DNA from: Corynebacterium aquatimens
GTDB taxonomy: Bacteria; Actinomycetota; Actinomycetes; Mycobacteriales; Mycobacteriaceae
DNA: 64,000 nt
Assembly (NCBI RefSeq): GCF_030408395.1
Contig: NZ_CP046980.1
Location: 124,001 to 188,000 of the forward strand
Direction of reading: 5' to 3'
Part shown: positions 7,858-17,600 of the stretch, piece by piece
How positions within the stretch are numbered: position 1 is the stretch's first letter
How the letters are laid out: each line of letters opens with the position of its first letter
Translations under genes and position numbers: made by a program
Notes under the pieces: model-generated
Databases searched by the model: none
What the model was told of the DNA's origin: nothing
What the model saw: only the letters and a program-made list of their open reading frames with translations

Positions 7858-8532
7858 GTGTTGGTGCGGGGCAATCTGTTGGTGGAAGACATCGGTGGTG
7901 GTCAGAGCATGACTTTATCGTCGCGGCAGCACATCACGATTGGGCGAAGCGCTGACTTTACTATTGGGGCCTCCGACCCAGGAATGCACAGGCATCTGTT
8001 TCACTTTTGGGATTCTGACGGTGATTGGTTAGTCAAGAACGTGGGATCTTTGATCACGGCCCGGATTGTGCCCGCCGGCAACGTTCGTTTCTTGCCGCTG
8101 CGTCTCGCGCCGGGGGATGTGCTCTATGTTCCCGCAGGCCGCTCCACCGTGGGGTGGTCAACCAAGGAAGCCGATTACGCGATCAAACTGACCAACGCCA
8201 CTGTAATCCGCGAGCCCCAGGTTCGAGCGGCCTTCGACCGACGAGCGACCAACGAGCACTTCGTTCCCTCCGCCGAGCAGCGCATGTTGCTCAATGCTCT
8301 TGCAGCCCCGCTTGTGGAAGACCCCATGGCAGAGGCACATATTGTTGTGCCGAGCGTCGACAAGTTGGCTGTGGAGCTGGGGTGGACACGGAAGAAAACT
8401 GAGCAAAAGATGCTGCGCATTGTCGACGCGTTGGAGCGCGCCGGGGTCCCGGAATTCCAGCGCTCCGAAAACCGCGCGCCGTGGCGGATCCTGCTGGCGC
8501 GCTTCGCGTTTGAGCAATACGGCCGCGGTTAG
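7858..8532 (+). CDS. FHA-domain protein with C-terminal helix-turn-helix-like region
   Basis: A 224-residue soluble protein. Residues about 8-105 resemble a forkhead-associated domain: ITIGRSADFTIGASDPGMHRHLF gives the GR and S/H landmarks, with a later NVGS segment, though the usual SxxH is altered to GMHRH. Residues about 130-215 form a helical region (KLAVELGWTRKKTEQKMLRIVDAL) that resembles a winged helix-turn-helix. FHA domains bind phosphothreonine peptides, so with the kinase 97 bp upstream this could be its effector and possibly a transcription regulator; that is inference. The GTG at 7858 is chosen because AAAGG precedes it by about 10 bases; TTG and GTG follow immediately and are possible. 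Confidence 0.7.
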   Translation: MLVRGNLLVEDIGGGQSMTLSSRQHITIGRSADFTIGASDPGMHRHLFHFWDSDGDWLVKNVGSLITARIVPAGNVRFLPLRLAPGDVLYVPAGRSTVGWSTKEADYAIKLTNATVIREPQVRAAFDRRATNEHFVPSAEQRMLLNALAAPLVEDPMAEAHIVVPSVDKLAVELGWTRKKTEQKMLRIVDALERAGVPEFQRSENRAPWRILLARFAFEQYGRG

Positions 8533-8548
8533 CCATACACTCGGGGTC

Positions 8549-9262
8549 ATGGTGGAAAAGAAAGTAGCAGTAGTCACCGGCGGATCAGCAGGAATCGGGG
8601 AGGCGGCTGCCCGTGCGCTCGCCTCTGATGGGTGGTTGGTGTACGTGGCGGCTCGTCGGAAAGAGCGCTGCGATGCCGTTGCCGCCGAGATCGGCGGGAT
8701 TGGCGTTGAGTTGGATGTTACGGACCAGGGGTCCGTCGATAAGCTAGCTGCGCAGCTTGACCGCGTGGACCTGCTGGTCAACAACGCGGGCGGGGCGAAG
8801 GGGCTTGATTTGCTGCGCGAGGCGAATTTGGACGATTGGGAGTGGATGTACCAGACCAACGTCGTGGGCACCGTAAGGATGATGAAAGCGCTGTACCCGC
8901 AGCTCGTGGCGGCAGAAGGTCTGGTCATTAACGTCGGGTCCGTCGCCGGCTGGGACGCGTACGTCGGGGGCAGCGGCTACAACGCCGCGAAGTTCGGTCT
9001 ACGCGCGCTCACGCGTGCTTTTCGACGAGAGGAAGTGGACCAGCCGATCCGCATTACCGAAATTGACCCGGGCCGCGTGAAAACGGACTTTGCGCTGAAC
9101 CGTTTTGAAGGTGATAAGCAGCGTGCCGCCGCCGTGTACGAGGGGAAACTGAACCTCACGGCCGAGGACATCGCTGAAGCGATCCGCTGGGTGGCGTCGT
9201 TGCCTGCACACATGAACATCGACACGATGAGCATTATGCCGAGGGATCAGGCGGAGCGCTAA
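8549..9262 (+). CDS. Short-chain dehydrogenase/reductase
   Basis: A 237-residue classical SDR. The NAD(P) site is TGGSAGIG (residues 9-16), followed by NNAG, the catalytic serine in NVGSVAG, and the YNAAK catalytic pair (YxxxK). The late ITEIDPGRVKTDF segment is the usual substrate-loop boundary. It resembles YdfG/3-hydroxy acid dehydrogenase-type members, but the substrate cannot be told from sequence. I start at the ATG at 8549 (MVEKKVAVVTGG); upstream in-frame sequence belongs to the FHA gene in another frame. The 11-bp word occurs at 8734. Confidence 0.88.
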   Translation: MVEKKVAVVTGGSAGIGEAAARALASDGWLVYVAARRKERCDAVAAEIGGIGVELDVTDQGSVDKLAAQLDRVDLLVNNAGGAKGLDLLREANLDDWEWMYQTNVVGTVRMMKALYPQLVAAEGLVINVGSVAGWDAYVGGSGYNAAKFGLRALTRAFRREEVDQPIRITEIDPGRVKTDFALNRFEGDKQRAAAVYEGKLNLTAEDIAEAIRWVASLPAHMNIDTMSIMPRDQAER

Positions 9263-9271
9263 ACTCTCTGG

Positions 9272-9913
9272 GTGACCTTTTCGAGTTTCTGTGCATTACT
9301 GGGCATCTGGCTAGTCGGCATCGTGAGCCCCGGGCCCGATGTGCTGCAGATAACCAGGCAGGGGGCGAAGTCCCGGGCGGCGGGCGTGGCGTGCGCGCTG
9401 GGCATCATGGTTGGCAACACGTTTTGGATTGCGGCGTCGCTTCTGGGGCTCAGCGCCTTAATCCAGGCGTTCCCGCAGATCCTGGCCGTGCTGCAGCTCG
9501 TTGGTGGCTCGTACCTGCTGTACATGGGTATCGGCGCGGTTCGTGCGGGGTGCGCGGCCCGCGGGAAGAGCGGGCTGCGGGTGGAGGCGGCTGGGGGGTC
9601 GTCGTCAAGCAAAGCGTTTTGGGTGGGCGTGGCCACCAACCTCTCGAACCCCAAGGCCGTGCTGTTTTTTGGGGCGGTGTTCGCGCAGTTCATCAAACCC
9701 GGGATGGGTTGGGAATGGATGGTGGCAATTCTGGTCACCATGGTGATCACCGGCGTGGCATGGTTCGTCGGCTTTGCTCTGCTCATCGACGTGATTGCCG
9801 GGTTCTTGGATCGGTGGGGTTACCTCGTGGACATTGTCGCGGGTGTCATCTTTGCGGTGCTAGCGGTGTGGATGATTTTTGAGGGTGCGACGGCGCTTCT
9901 AAGTGGGGTATAA
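9272..9913 (+). CDS. LysE/RhtB-family amino acid exporter
   Basis: A 213-residue inner-membrane protein with about six hydrophobic spans. The first contains IVSPGPDVLQ, the signature of the LysE/RhtB superfamily, and the fourth region has NLSNPKAVLFF, also typical. Members export amino acids or similar small metabolites; the substrate here is unknown. GTG start nine bases after the SDR stop, so the two may be co-transcribed. Confidence 0.88.
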   Translation: MTFSSFCALLGIWLVGIVSPGPDVLQITRQGAKSRAAGVACALGIMVGNTFWIAASLLGLSALIQAFPQILAVLQLVGGSYLLYMGIGAVRAGCAARGKSGLRVEAAGGSSSSKAFWVGVATNLSNPKAVLFFGAVFAQFIKPGMGWEWMVAILVTMVITGVAWFVGFALLIDVIAGFLDRWGYLVDIVAGVIFAVLAVWMIFEGATALLSGV

Positions 9914-9920
9914 CAACTCC

Positions 9921-10733
9921 GTGAAGTTAAAAGGCATAATCGCTGCTTTATTCCTCGTCGCCGCTGTCATTTTTGTGCCTCAGGCCGCTGCTATGGATGT
10001 GCGAGCGGGAGCCCAAGGGGGACGCACCGCGGTTGCGGTCTACCACCCGAATGGCTCGTGGACCGGTTCACCCGATGCAACGCAGCCGCGCCGAGCGCTT
10101 TCGCTGTCCAAGCTCTACCTTGGCTACTGGATTCTGCAGCACGGCTCCCCCGGTGAAAAAGCGCAGGTTGAGCACATGATTAGGGTCTCGTCGGATAGCA
10201 TCGCGGCGCGATTAGATAGCGCGCACCCGCAGGCTATTGATGTTGTAGCGCGAAACTTCGGGCTGCATGCCACTCACCGCAACGGGCGGTGGGGGAATAC
10301 CTCTACTTCCGCGTACGACGTTGCAAAATTTGTCAATGACATCCGTTTCGATCCTGTCGCGCAACCGATCATCAATGGCATGCGTACTGCCGCACCGATT
10401 GCGCAAGATGGATTTGCTCAGAACTACGGCACCTCCCGCCTTCCGGGCGCTGAGGGGACGAAATTCGGATGGTCTGATAATCGCTGGTCAAATATGGCGA
10501 GCGTGAGCTTCGGGCCAGGTTGGACTGCCGCTGCGATGACGAACGGCAACGCTGCGGCAAATACGAATGACGCTTTGGCGATGATCGGTCCGGAGGTTCA
10601 CCATTTTGCAGGCAGTTCGTTTGCGCTTCCCACGATTCGTTGGGTTCCGATACGCGAGCTCCTTCCCCCGTTCTTTCCGCCACAGCTGGTTGATCTCATA
10701 GCGCCCGAACTCCTGTGGCCCGTGCTGGGTTAA
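9921..10733 (+). CDS. Secreted beta-lactamase-like serine hydrolase homolog
   Basis: A 270-residue protein beginning with a signal peptide (VKLKGIIAALFLVAAVIFVPQAAA) when started at the GTG at 9921; a GTG at 9903 would overlap the preceding gene. The mature part contains SLSKLYLGYW, an SxxK nucleophile motif typical of penicillin-recognising hydrolases, and a later TKFGWSD segment in the place of the KTG motif. The usual SxN/YxN motif is not obvious. It may act on peptidoglycan or be a catalytically altered member of the family. No specific function can be claimed. Confidence 0.65.
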   Translation: MKLKGIIAALFLVAAVIFVPQAAAMDVRAGAQGGRTAVAVYHPNGSWTGSPDATQPRRALSLSKLYLGYWILQHGSPGEKAQVEHMIRVSSDSIAARLDSAHPQAIDVVARNFGLHATHRNGRWGNTSTSAYDVAKFVNDIRFDPVAQPIINGMRTAAPIAQDGFAQNYGTSRLPGAEGTKFGWSDNRWSNMASVSFGPGWTAAAMTNGNAAANTNDALAMIGPEVHHFAGSSFALPTIRWVPIRELLPPFFPPQLVDLIAPELLWPVLG

Positions 10734-10743
10734 GGTGGCACCA

Positions 10744-11019
10744 ATGGAGATTGAAATTTCAGGCAGCAGCATCAAGCTGGGGCAATTCCTCAAGCTTGCC
10801 AACATCGTGGAGACCGGAGGGCACGCGAAAGAGGTGATCGCCGACGGGGAGGTCACCGTCAATGGCGAGGTAGTCACTGCGCGTGGGCACATGCTTCACG
10901 ACGGCGATGTGGTGAGCGTGAGCGGAATCAAAGCGGTTGTTGCCACTGGTAGTGGTGATTATTTTGATGAGCGCACTGCCGATGATGATTTTGACCCTGA
11001 AAAGTGGAGGAACCTTTAA
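10744..11019 (+). CDS. S4-domain RNA-binding protein (YbcJ/YaaA type)
   Basis: A 91-residue protein that is nearly all one S4 domain: IKLGQFLKLANIVETGGHAKEVIADGEVTVNGE gives the helix-loop-strand landmarks of S4. Small stand-alone S4 proteins bind structured RNA, often ribosomal, with poorly defined roles. I use the ATG at 10744 because AAGGTGG lies five to six bases upstream; a GTG at 10735 is less likely. The next gene starts directly after its stop codon. Confidence 0.8.
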   Translation: MEIEISGSSIKLGQFLKLANIVETGGHAKEVIADGEVTVNGEVVTARGHMLHDGDVVSVSGIKAVVATGSGDYFDERTADDDFDPEKWRNL

Positions 11020-11802
11020 ATGCCAGCCTTTGCAGCGCAACCGGGAATGCCGTACTGGATTGACTTGGTCACTTCGGAAGCGCGCAAGTCATCCTATTTC
11101 TATTCCAAGCTGCTGGGGTGGGACATTGATGCCGGCGATTACCGGGTAGCGCGGCTCCAGGGTCTGCCGGTGGCAGGAATGGTCAGCGCGGAAGCCATGG
11201 GGGACGCGTGGGTGACGTACTTTTTCAGTGCGGACATCTCAGCCGACGCAGAAAAGGTGGCTGAGCTCGGTGGGCGGGTTGTCGCGGAGCCGACCGAGGT
11301 GTCGTTGGGAACCATGGCGCTGTGCGCGGACGTGGCCGGCGGGTGGTTCGGGCTGTTCCAGCCGGCGGGTGAAGACGCATTCGTCGCCGCGGGGGAGCCA
11401 GGGACACCTGTGTGGCATGAATACACCTCGACGAGTGACGTGGCTGCCGTGATTGACTTTTACGGTGACCTCTTCGGGTGGGAGATCGTAGAGAACAACG
11501 GCTACTACCTGGTCATGGCAGACGGGGCTGCCTTCGCTGGAATCTGGGATGCACAGGATCAGATCCCGGCGGATGTGCCCAGCTTCTGGCAGACCTATCT
11601 GGGCGTGGCCAACATCGCCGAGGCTCGGTCGCGGATCAGCGAGTTCGGCGGCGAGGTACTGCGCGGGCCGGAGAACTCCCCGTTCGGGCTGTTGCTAACG
11701 GCAGTGGACTCGACGGGTGCCGTCGTCACGTTGTGCGAAGTCGATGAGCCGGTGGACGAGGACGCCCTGAGCGAAGCCGATTCGATCCTGGACTTTATGT
11801 AG
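11020..11802 (+). CDS. Two-domain VOC (glyoxalase-like) family protein
   Basis: A 260-residue protein with two vicinal-oxygen-chelate repeats: the first opens PYWIDLVTSEARKSSYFYSKLLGWD, the second HEYTSTSDVAAVIDFYGDLFGWE near residue 128. This tandem form is common in actinobacteria and usually lacks a known substrate. The ATG follows the S4 stop immediately and has GGAGG upstream. Its last 8 bases overlap the end of the convergent hydrolase gene. Confidence 0.82.
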   Translation: MPAFAAQPGMPYWIDLVTSEARKSSYFYSKLLGWDIDAGDYRVARLQGLPVAGMVSAEAMGDAWVTYFFSADISADAEKVAELGGRVVAEPTEVSLGTMALCADVAGGWFGLFQPAGEDAFVAAGEPGTPVWHEYTSTSDVAAVIDFYGDLFGWEIVENNGYYLVMADGAAFAGIWDAQDQIPADVPSFWQTYLGVANIAEARSRISEFGGEVLRGPENSPFGLLLTAVDSTGAVVTLCEVDEPVDEDALSEADSILDFM

Positions 11803-12730
11803 ACAGAAAATCGGCGACGTCGCGGATGCGGCGACGGGATTCCTCGGGGGTGGCGATGGTGTGGGTGGAGTGGTAGTCCACCACCCGCACGCTGGCGGGA
11901 AGATCGGGGCGGGCGACCCTGTCGTCGTAAAGCGCGATCTGCACGAGCGTGCGCGGCCATGACTCCGCCGGCGGGATTTCTGCGCCGGCGCGGATGTCGT
12001 CTGGAAGGCGCCCGAACTCGTTGAGCGACGGGTAGGTGAGTACGAGGGCGTCCACGTCGTTGGAAAGGAGCGTGGCCAGCGTTCCGCCCGAGCTTGCGCC
12101 CCAGATGGTGACGGACTGAGGGTTGTGGCTGCGCACAACGTCGAGCGCCCGACGGACGTGGGCAACCATGTCCGCGACCGTGTGCTCGGGGGCAAGCGGG
12201 TAATCCAGGTCGACGATGGTGGTGCCGGACAGCTGCGCCGCGGCGGCGACCTCCGGCTGCCAGCGCATCTGGCGCGCGATGCCCGCACCGCGCCACCAGC
12301 CGCCCGGGTGCAGCGAAATGGCCCATCGGCCGGTGGGCTCGGACGGGGTGAACAGCGTGGCTGCGAGATCGGGCAGTTCCTCCACCGTGATCCCGTCGGA
12401 GTAGGCCACGCCAGGCATCGTGTGGTCTAGAGCCGAGCCGAGCATCAGCATCGCCGCGTGGGTGATGCGGTCAGGCAGGTGAGCCAAGTAGAGATCTGCT
12501 TCCGCACGATCGCCGGCGCCGCCGCGCCACGGTGCGGTGACGTCTGGGCGCGGGTAAGTCGCGTCCATGTAGGACACGAGCTGATTCAGCTGGTCAGCGG
12601 GGGAAAGGGTGCGCTTTACGCCCCCGACCGTGAACTCGGCTTCCGCCTCACCGATAGGCAGCGGCTCGCTCGGCTCAGCAGGTTCGGGGATGTGCCGCAT
12701 CCGTGCCTGTGCGTCCTCAAAGCGGCTCAC
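11795..12730 (-). CDS. Alpha/beta hydrolase
   Basis: A 311-residue protein with the hormone-sensitive-lipase-like layout: an oxyanion HGG-type loop written LHPGGWWRG (about residue 140) and the nucleophile elbow GASSGG (about 210). A late D and the H of VVDYHSTHT are candidates for the rest of the triad. It is probably a cytoplasmic esterase; the substrate is unknown. The GTG start overlaps the stop of the M13 peptidase gene (GTGA), placing it last in the long leftward cell-wall operon. Confidence 0.8.
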   Translation of the reverse strand: MSRFEDAQARMRHIPEPAEPSEPLPIGEAEAEFTVGGVKRTLSPADQLNQLVSYMDATYPRPDVTAPWRGGAGDRAEADLYLAHLPDRITHAAMLMLGSALDHTMPGVAYSDGITVEELPDLAATLFTPSEPTGRWAISLHPGGWWRGAGIARQMRWQPEVAAAAQLSGTTIVDLDYPLAPEHTVADMVAHVRRALDVVRSHNPQSVTIWGASSGGTLATLLSNDVDALVLTYPSLNEFGRLPDDIRAGAEIPPAESWPRTLVQIALYDDRVARPDLPASVRVVDYHSTHTIATPEESRRRIRDVADFLST

Positions 12731-14661
12731 CAGATCACCACGCGGTCTTTCTCCTCAATCCGCATTGCGGAATCGGCGTACTCCGGGAACGCCTCGTAGA
12801 ACTCATCGATGTTCGCGGCGATCACGTTGCAGCGGAACTCGGCCGGCGAGTGCGGGTCGATGGCGAGGTACTGCGCGGCCATCTCCGGGCGGATGGCTGT
12901 GCGCCAGACGCGTGCCCAGGCGAGGAACAACCGCTGCATGCCTGTGTACGTATTTCCGGACAACGCCGCATCGGCGCCGTCGACATCGAAGGGGAGCGCC
13001 GGGCCGTCGTCAAGCTCATGCTCAGCGAGGTAGTTTTTGTACGCCACGATCGCGATGCCCAGCCCACCGAGGTCGCCAATGTTCTCGCCCAGCGTGAACT
13101 TTCCGTTGACGCCAGCGACCTCTTCGCGGCCCTCGAGCACCGTGGGAATTAGACCATCGAATTGCTCGACGAGTTTGCTGGTCAGCTCCTCAAAGCGCGC
13201 GCGGTCTTCGTCGGTCCACCAGGAGTTGAGGTTGCCGTCGCCGTCGTAACGCGAGCCCTGGTCGTCGAAGCCATGCCCGATCTCATGGCCGATCACCGCG
13301 CCGATGGCGCCGAAGTTCTCCGCGGCGTCGGCCTCTGGGTCGAAGAACGGTGGCTGCAAGATCGCCGCGGGGAACGTGATGTCGTTGACCACGGGGTGGT
13401 AGAACGCGTTGACGGTCTGCGGGGTGGACACCCACTCGTCGCGGTCGGTCGGCTGGCCAACCTTGGACACGTGGTAGTCGTGCTCGAAGGCCGAACCGCG
13501 GCGCACGTTTTCAACCAAGTCACTGCCTGCGGGGGAGAAACTCAGGTCGCTGTAGTCGCGCCACTTGTCTGGGTAGCCAATCTTTGCGCGGAACTTCTCA
13601 AGCTTGGTCAGCGCGCGGCCGCGGGTTTCTTCGCTCATCCACGCCAGCGCGCTGATGCGTTGGCGGTAGGCGGACACGAGGTAGTCCACAAGCTCAAGCA
13701 TCTGCTCCTTCGACGAAGGCGGGAAATGCTTGTCGACGTACACCTTGCCGATGTCCTCACCCACCAGTGATTCGGCGAGGCTCACGCCGCGCTTCCAGCG
13801 GTCGCGCTGCTCCGTGGCGCCGGAGAGGACCGTGCCGTAGAAGTCGAAGTTGGCCGTACCGATTTCCTCGGCGACGAGGCCAGCGCGGGAACGCAAAATA
13901 TGCCAGGTGCCCCACAACTGCCAGTCAGCCAGGGCGTCCGGGCGTAGCATCGCGGCAAGGTCGTCGACGAAGGACGGCATCATCACCACGACGCGGCCCG
14001 GTCCCAGACCGGATGCGGCGAGCATCGTCTGAATGATCTGCGGCAAGTCAGAAAACTCGCGCGGGTTGTAGATCTTCAGCGCGTCGCGCGAATCCACGAC
14101 GTCCCAGTGGCTCGCCGCGATCTGAGCTTCAAGCTTGACGACGCGCTGTGCTGCCACGTCCGCACCCAGGCCAAACAGTCGCGCCGGGTCGAGGAAACCA
14201 AGCATGCGCTCAACGTGGTCGAGGTACGCGCGCAGGGTCTCTTTGTGGGCGGGTTCGCGGTAATAAGCTTCGTCCGGAAGACCGAGGCCCGCTTGCACCA
14301 GATGGGGGACGCTGGTTTCGCCTTGGGAGTCCTTTTCCACCCAGTAGCTCACCGGCGCGGCGATGCCGGTGCGTTCCAATAGGCCCAGGTTGTGCGCGAA
14401 TTCATTGATGTCTTTCACGCTTAAAAGGTCGAAGTCTTTTTTAAGGGGCGCTAAGCCCGCGGCGTTGATGGATTCCGTGTCCATGAAGGAGTCGTAGAGA
14501 GTGCCGCCCAAACTGTCGGAGGCGGTGAGGATATCTCGGACGTCTACTTCGGCCTTATCCCGAAGCGCGTGGAAGGTGCCGTCGACCCCGCGGTCGGCGG
14601 GGATGACGTGCGAGTCCAGCCAAGGACCATTCACCAGGCGGTACAGATCGGTGTTAGTCAT
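12727..14661 (-). CDS. M13-family (neprilysin/PepO-like) zinc metallopeptidase
   Basis: A 644-residue protein with the M13 zinc site: HEIGH in IGHEIGHGFDDQG (about residues 458-465) and the third ligand region ENIGDLGG about 65 residues later. Length is normal for PepO-type enzymes. There is no signal peptide, as in many bacterial members. The ATG at 14661 has GGAGGAG close upstream and lies inside the end of the emb gene (8-base overlap), so it is translated with the arabinan operon; whether it serves cell-wall assembly is unknown. Confidence 0.9.
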   Translation of the reverse strand: MTNTDLYRLVNGPWLDSHVIPADRGVDGTFHALRDKAEVDVRDILTASDSLGGTLYDSFMDTESINAAGLAPLKKDFDLLSVKDINEFAHNLGLLERTGIAAPVSYWVEKDSQGETSVPHLVQAGLGLPDEAYYREPAHKETLRAYLDHVERMLGFLDPARLFGLGADVAAQRVVKLEAQIAASHWDVVDSRDALKIYNPREFSDLPQIIQTMLAASGLGPGRVVVMMPSFVDDLAAMLRPDALADWQLWGTWHILRSRAGLVAEEIGTANFDFYGTVLSGATEQRDRWKRGVSLAESLVGEDIGKVYVDKHFPPSSKEQMLELVDYLVSAYRQRISALAWMSEETRGRALTKLEKFRAKIGYPDKWRDYSDLSFSPAGSDLVENVRRGSAFEHDYHVSKVGQPTDRDEWVSTPQTVNAFYHPVVNDITFPAAILQPPFFDPEADAAENFGAIGAVIGHEIGHGFDDQGSRYDGDGNLNSWWTDEDRARFEELTSKLVEQFDGLIPTVLEGREEVAGVNGKFTLGENIGDLGGLGIAIVAYKNYLAEHELDDGPALPFDVDGADAALSGNTYTGMQRLFLAWARVWRTAIRPEMAAQYLAIDPHSPAEFRCNVIAANIDEFYEAFPEYADSAMRIEEKDRVVIW

Positions 14662-17600
14662 ATTTCTTCTCCTCCGGGTCACGGATCTTCATGTCGGACG
14701 GGTGCCAGAGTCCGGAACGAGTCACGGTTTCATAGTTGATCGTTGCCAGATCTGGGTTTTCACCTAGGGAGTTCGTGCGCAGAATGTACTGGTTCACCGA
14801 ACCCCAGTCCCGCTGCCAGTCCTTATCCAGGTAGCCGGGTAGCTCGTACGCCGCGTTGACTGCCTCCGCGGTGGACATGGCGCCGCCGCCCAGGAAGTCC
14901 TGGAAAGCACTGAGCTCCTTCTTACCCGGAGCGTCGGGGCTGATGCGGAAGGTGGGGATCTCCGCTACGCCAGCGTAGTGGTTGAACGGGCGGTTGCAGG
15001 GGAACTGCAGGGAGGTCGACCAGTCAAGCAAGCCGGGTTCATCCCTATCAAACCTTTCGGTGAGATGCTGCAGCTGCGGGTTGCGCAGCGGAGTAATCGC
15101 TAGCCATTCGTACTGGTCCCAGGAACTGTCCTGCGCCACCAAGCGGACCACGTCAGCATCTTCGGGCAGGTCCGCGATGGGGTAGCGGACATTGCGCCAT
15201 TTCATGTTTGGACCCGGGTCGAGCATTTCTACTTCGCCGATGTTGTGCACGGAGCCGTCCGGCTCGCGGGTGCCGTACTCCAGCTTGAGAACCTGGCCGG
15301 GCTGTTCAATGCCGTCGATATCGTGGTGTTTGATGCGGCCCGCGACCGAGGCGACGAGTAGCGGTGCCGCATCGGTGGCCTCAGGGAGCTCGTACCAGGT
15401 GGTTTTGGCTACGGACTTACCGGCTGCGGGGACGGCGAAGGTACCAATCACCGGAACGCGGTTGTAGTCCAGGTTGTACGGCAGGCGCACCGTCGATCCA
15501 TTCACGCCCACCTTGTCTTCGGTGCGGTTGCCCTGTGTCTCGGCTTCGGAGGTGGACTGTTCTGCCTCCGTGTCAGCGGTTTGTTGGCCGCCTTGCTGAT
15601 CCGCGACCGCAGCATCCGGGGTGGTGCGGGATCGGCCGATGTTCGCGGCGGTGTTTTCGTCATCGTCGATGATGAAGGCGGGGACACCATTGGGGTCGAA
15701 GCCTTCCGGCTGGCCGATCTCAAGCGACTTGCCCAGCGGGATGCCGTCGATAGGCGTGAGGAAGGAATCGTTCGTGTTGGCCTCCACCAGCACGTCCCCG
15801 CCCATTGCACAGGTTTCTCCGCCGAAGTTGCGTACGTTGCCCAAACCGACAGAGTAAGCGGGGTACTGGTCCACAAAGGACTTGACAAACACCAGCATGC
15901 AGAACACCACCACGCCCACGCAGGACACTGCAATCGGGGCGCGCATGAGGCGGTTGACGCGAGTGTCCGGAAGCGGTGTGTCGCCGTCCGAACGCAGCGA
16001 CTGAATGATGCCCACGATCACCGTGATGACGCACAGCCCCAGCATTACGGTGGCGGCCTCAATGCCCTTGTACTGCACCATCTTGTCCCACCAGGGCACG
16101 TTGAAGGAGGAAATGTACCACCACGCGTTCCACCCAGCGAGAGAGATCGCTAGTAGACCCATGACAGCGGCTAAGGAGAACGTCCGCGCGCGGGCCGATT
16201 TCACAGCCAGCTGCGCGAGCACGACCGCGCCGAGTGCCGCGGCGGCACCGGCGATGCCCGCGAAGATACCAAAGTGGTGCGTCCACTTCGTTGGGGTGAA
16301 CATGAGGAAGAACGCCGCTGCAGCAAATATCAACAACATGCGGCGGGTGGGGGCCTTCTCTGCGCCAATGACCTCGCCGTAGCGGGAAATGCTCCATGCG
16401 ACAAGAACAAGGCAGAAGATCAAAGTGAACATGGCGAAGCGGCGGGGCAGTGAGCCGTCGGCGGCTTCTTCAAAAAGCGTGGAGTAGCGGACAAACTCCG
16501 CGTACCAGTTCAGTGCGGGACCCACGGCGGAACGCACCGCGGTGGATTCGCGTACCGTCGCCAGCGTTTGGTCGTGGAAGACCGCGACCATGACCACCGT
16601 GCCGGCGGCCAGGAACGGGAAGACGTGCGCCGCGCCGGGGGCGATGGGGGCGCGCTCACGCATGATGCGGAACAGTGCTGGCAGACAGATCAAGAACACG
16701 CCCACCGCGGACAGGCCCGTGGGGCCGCAGGCCAGGGTGAACGCGGCCATGATTGTGCCCACGGCGGCGGGTGTGAGGCGGCGCGTGGCGCAGGCACGCT
16801 CAAACGACGCCCACGTGGCAATGAGGCCGAGAGCGATAATCGGCTCCGGGCGCAGACCGTTGTTGTACGGAAGCCAGAACGCCAAGAACATGAACGCGGC
16901 CGTCCAGTAAGCCACGCGACGTGTTGCGATCGCCTCCCCGAGACGGGGCAGGATCTCCCGGGAGAGAATCCACCAAATCAAAATGCCCGCGATGAGCGTG
17001 GGAATGCGCATCCACACCGACGCGGTGGAGATCTTGGCGAACAGCGACAAGATGTCGTAGAACGGCGATCCGAACGGTGCCTCCGGAACGCCGTACCAGC
17101 GGTAATAGTTGGCCATGTAATCCGAGTCATTGGCCACTCGCGCCATGGTGAGCAAGAAGCCATCATCGGAGGTGTTAGCACCGAAGATGTGCCAAAAGCC
17201 CAACACGAAGAGCACGATCCCGTCGAGCGGGTGGAACCTCCGCCACTCGCCGCGAAATGCCGGAATCTTCTTTCCGTCCCATTGATCAAGGCGCCACAAG
17301 CACCACAGAGAGAGAATGGTGAGCAGCGTGCCTAGGATCATTGCCGCCCACTTGAGCACCGTGGGCGAAGAGGTGAAACGCGAGTTGATCTCGATGTGGG
17401 CGGATAACCCTTCGTCGATAAGCCGCTGTGCTTGATCCCCCTTGATCTCCGTGTACACGCCGGTGACCTGCGGACGCATGTCCTCCTCTACGGTCTCTGT
17501 GTAGTCGGTGCCCGGAATCGCGATGGTCATCTCCGAGTCTGTGACCTCGAGTTTCAGCTTCGCGTCGGCGGGCACCTCAGCGAGCTCATCAGGAGTGAGT

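Noticed and set aside
13162..13770. Plus-strand open frame over the M13 peptidase gene
   Set aside because: Shadow frame opposite a gene with intact HExxH and downstream motifs.
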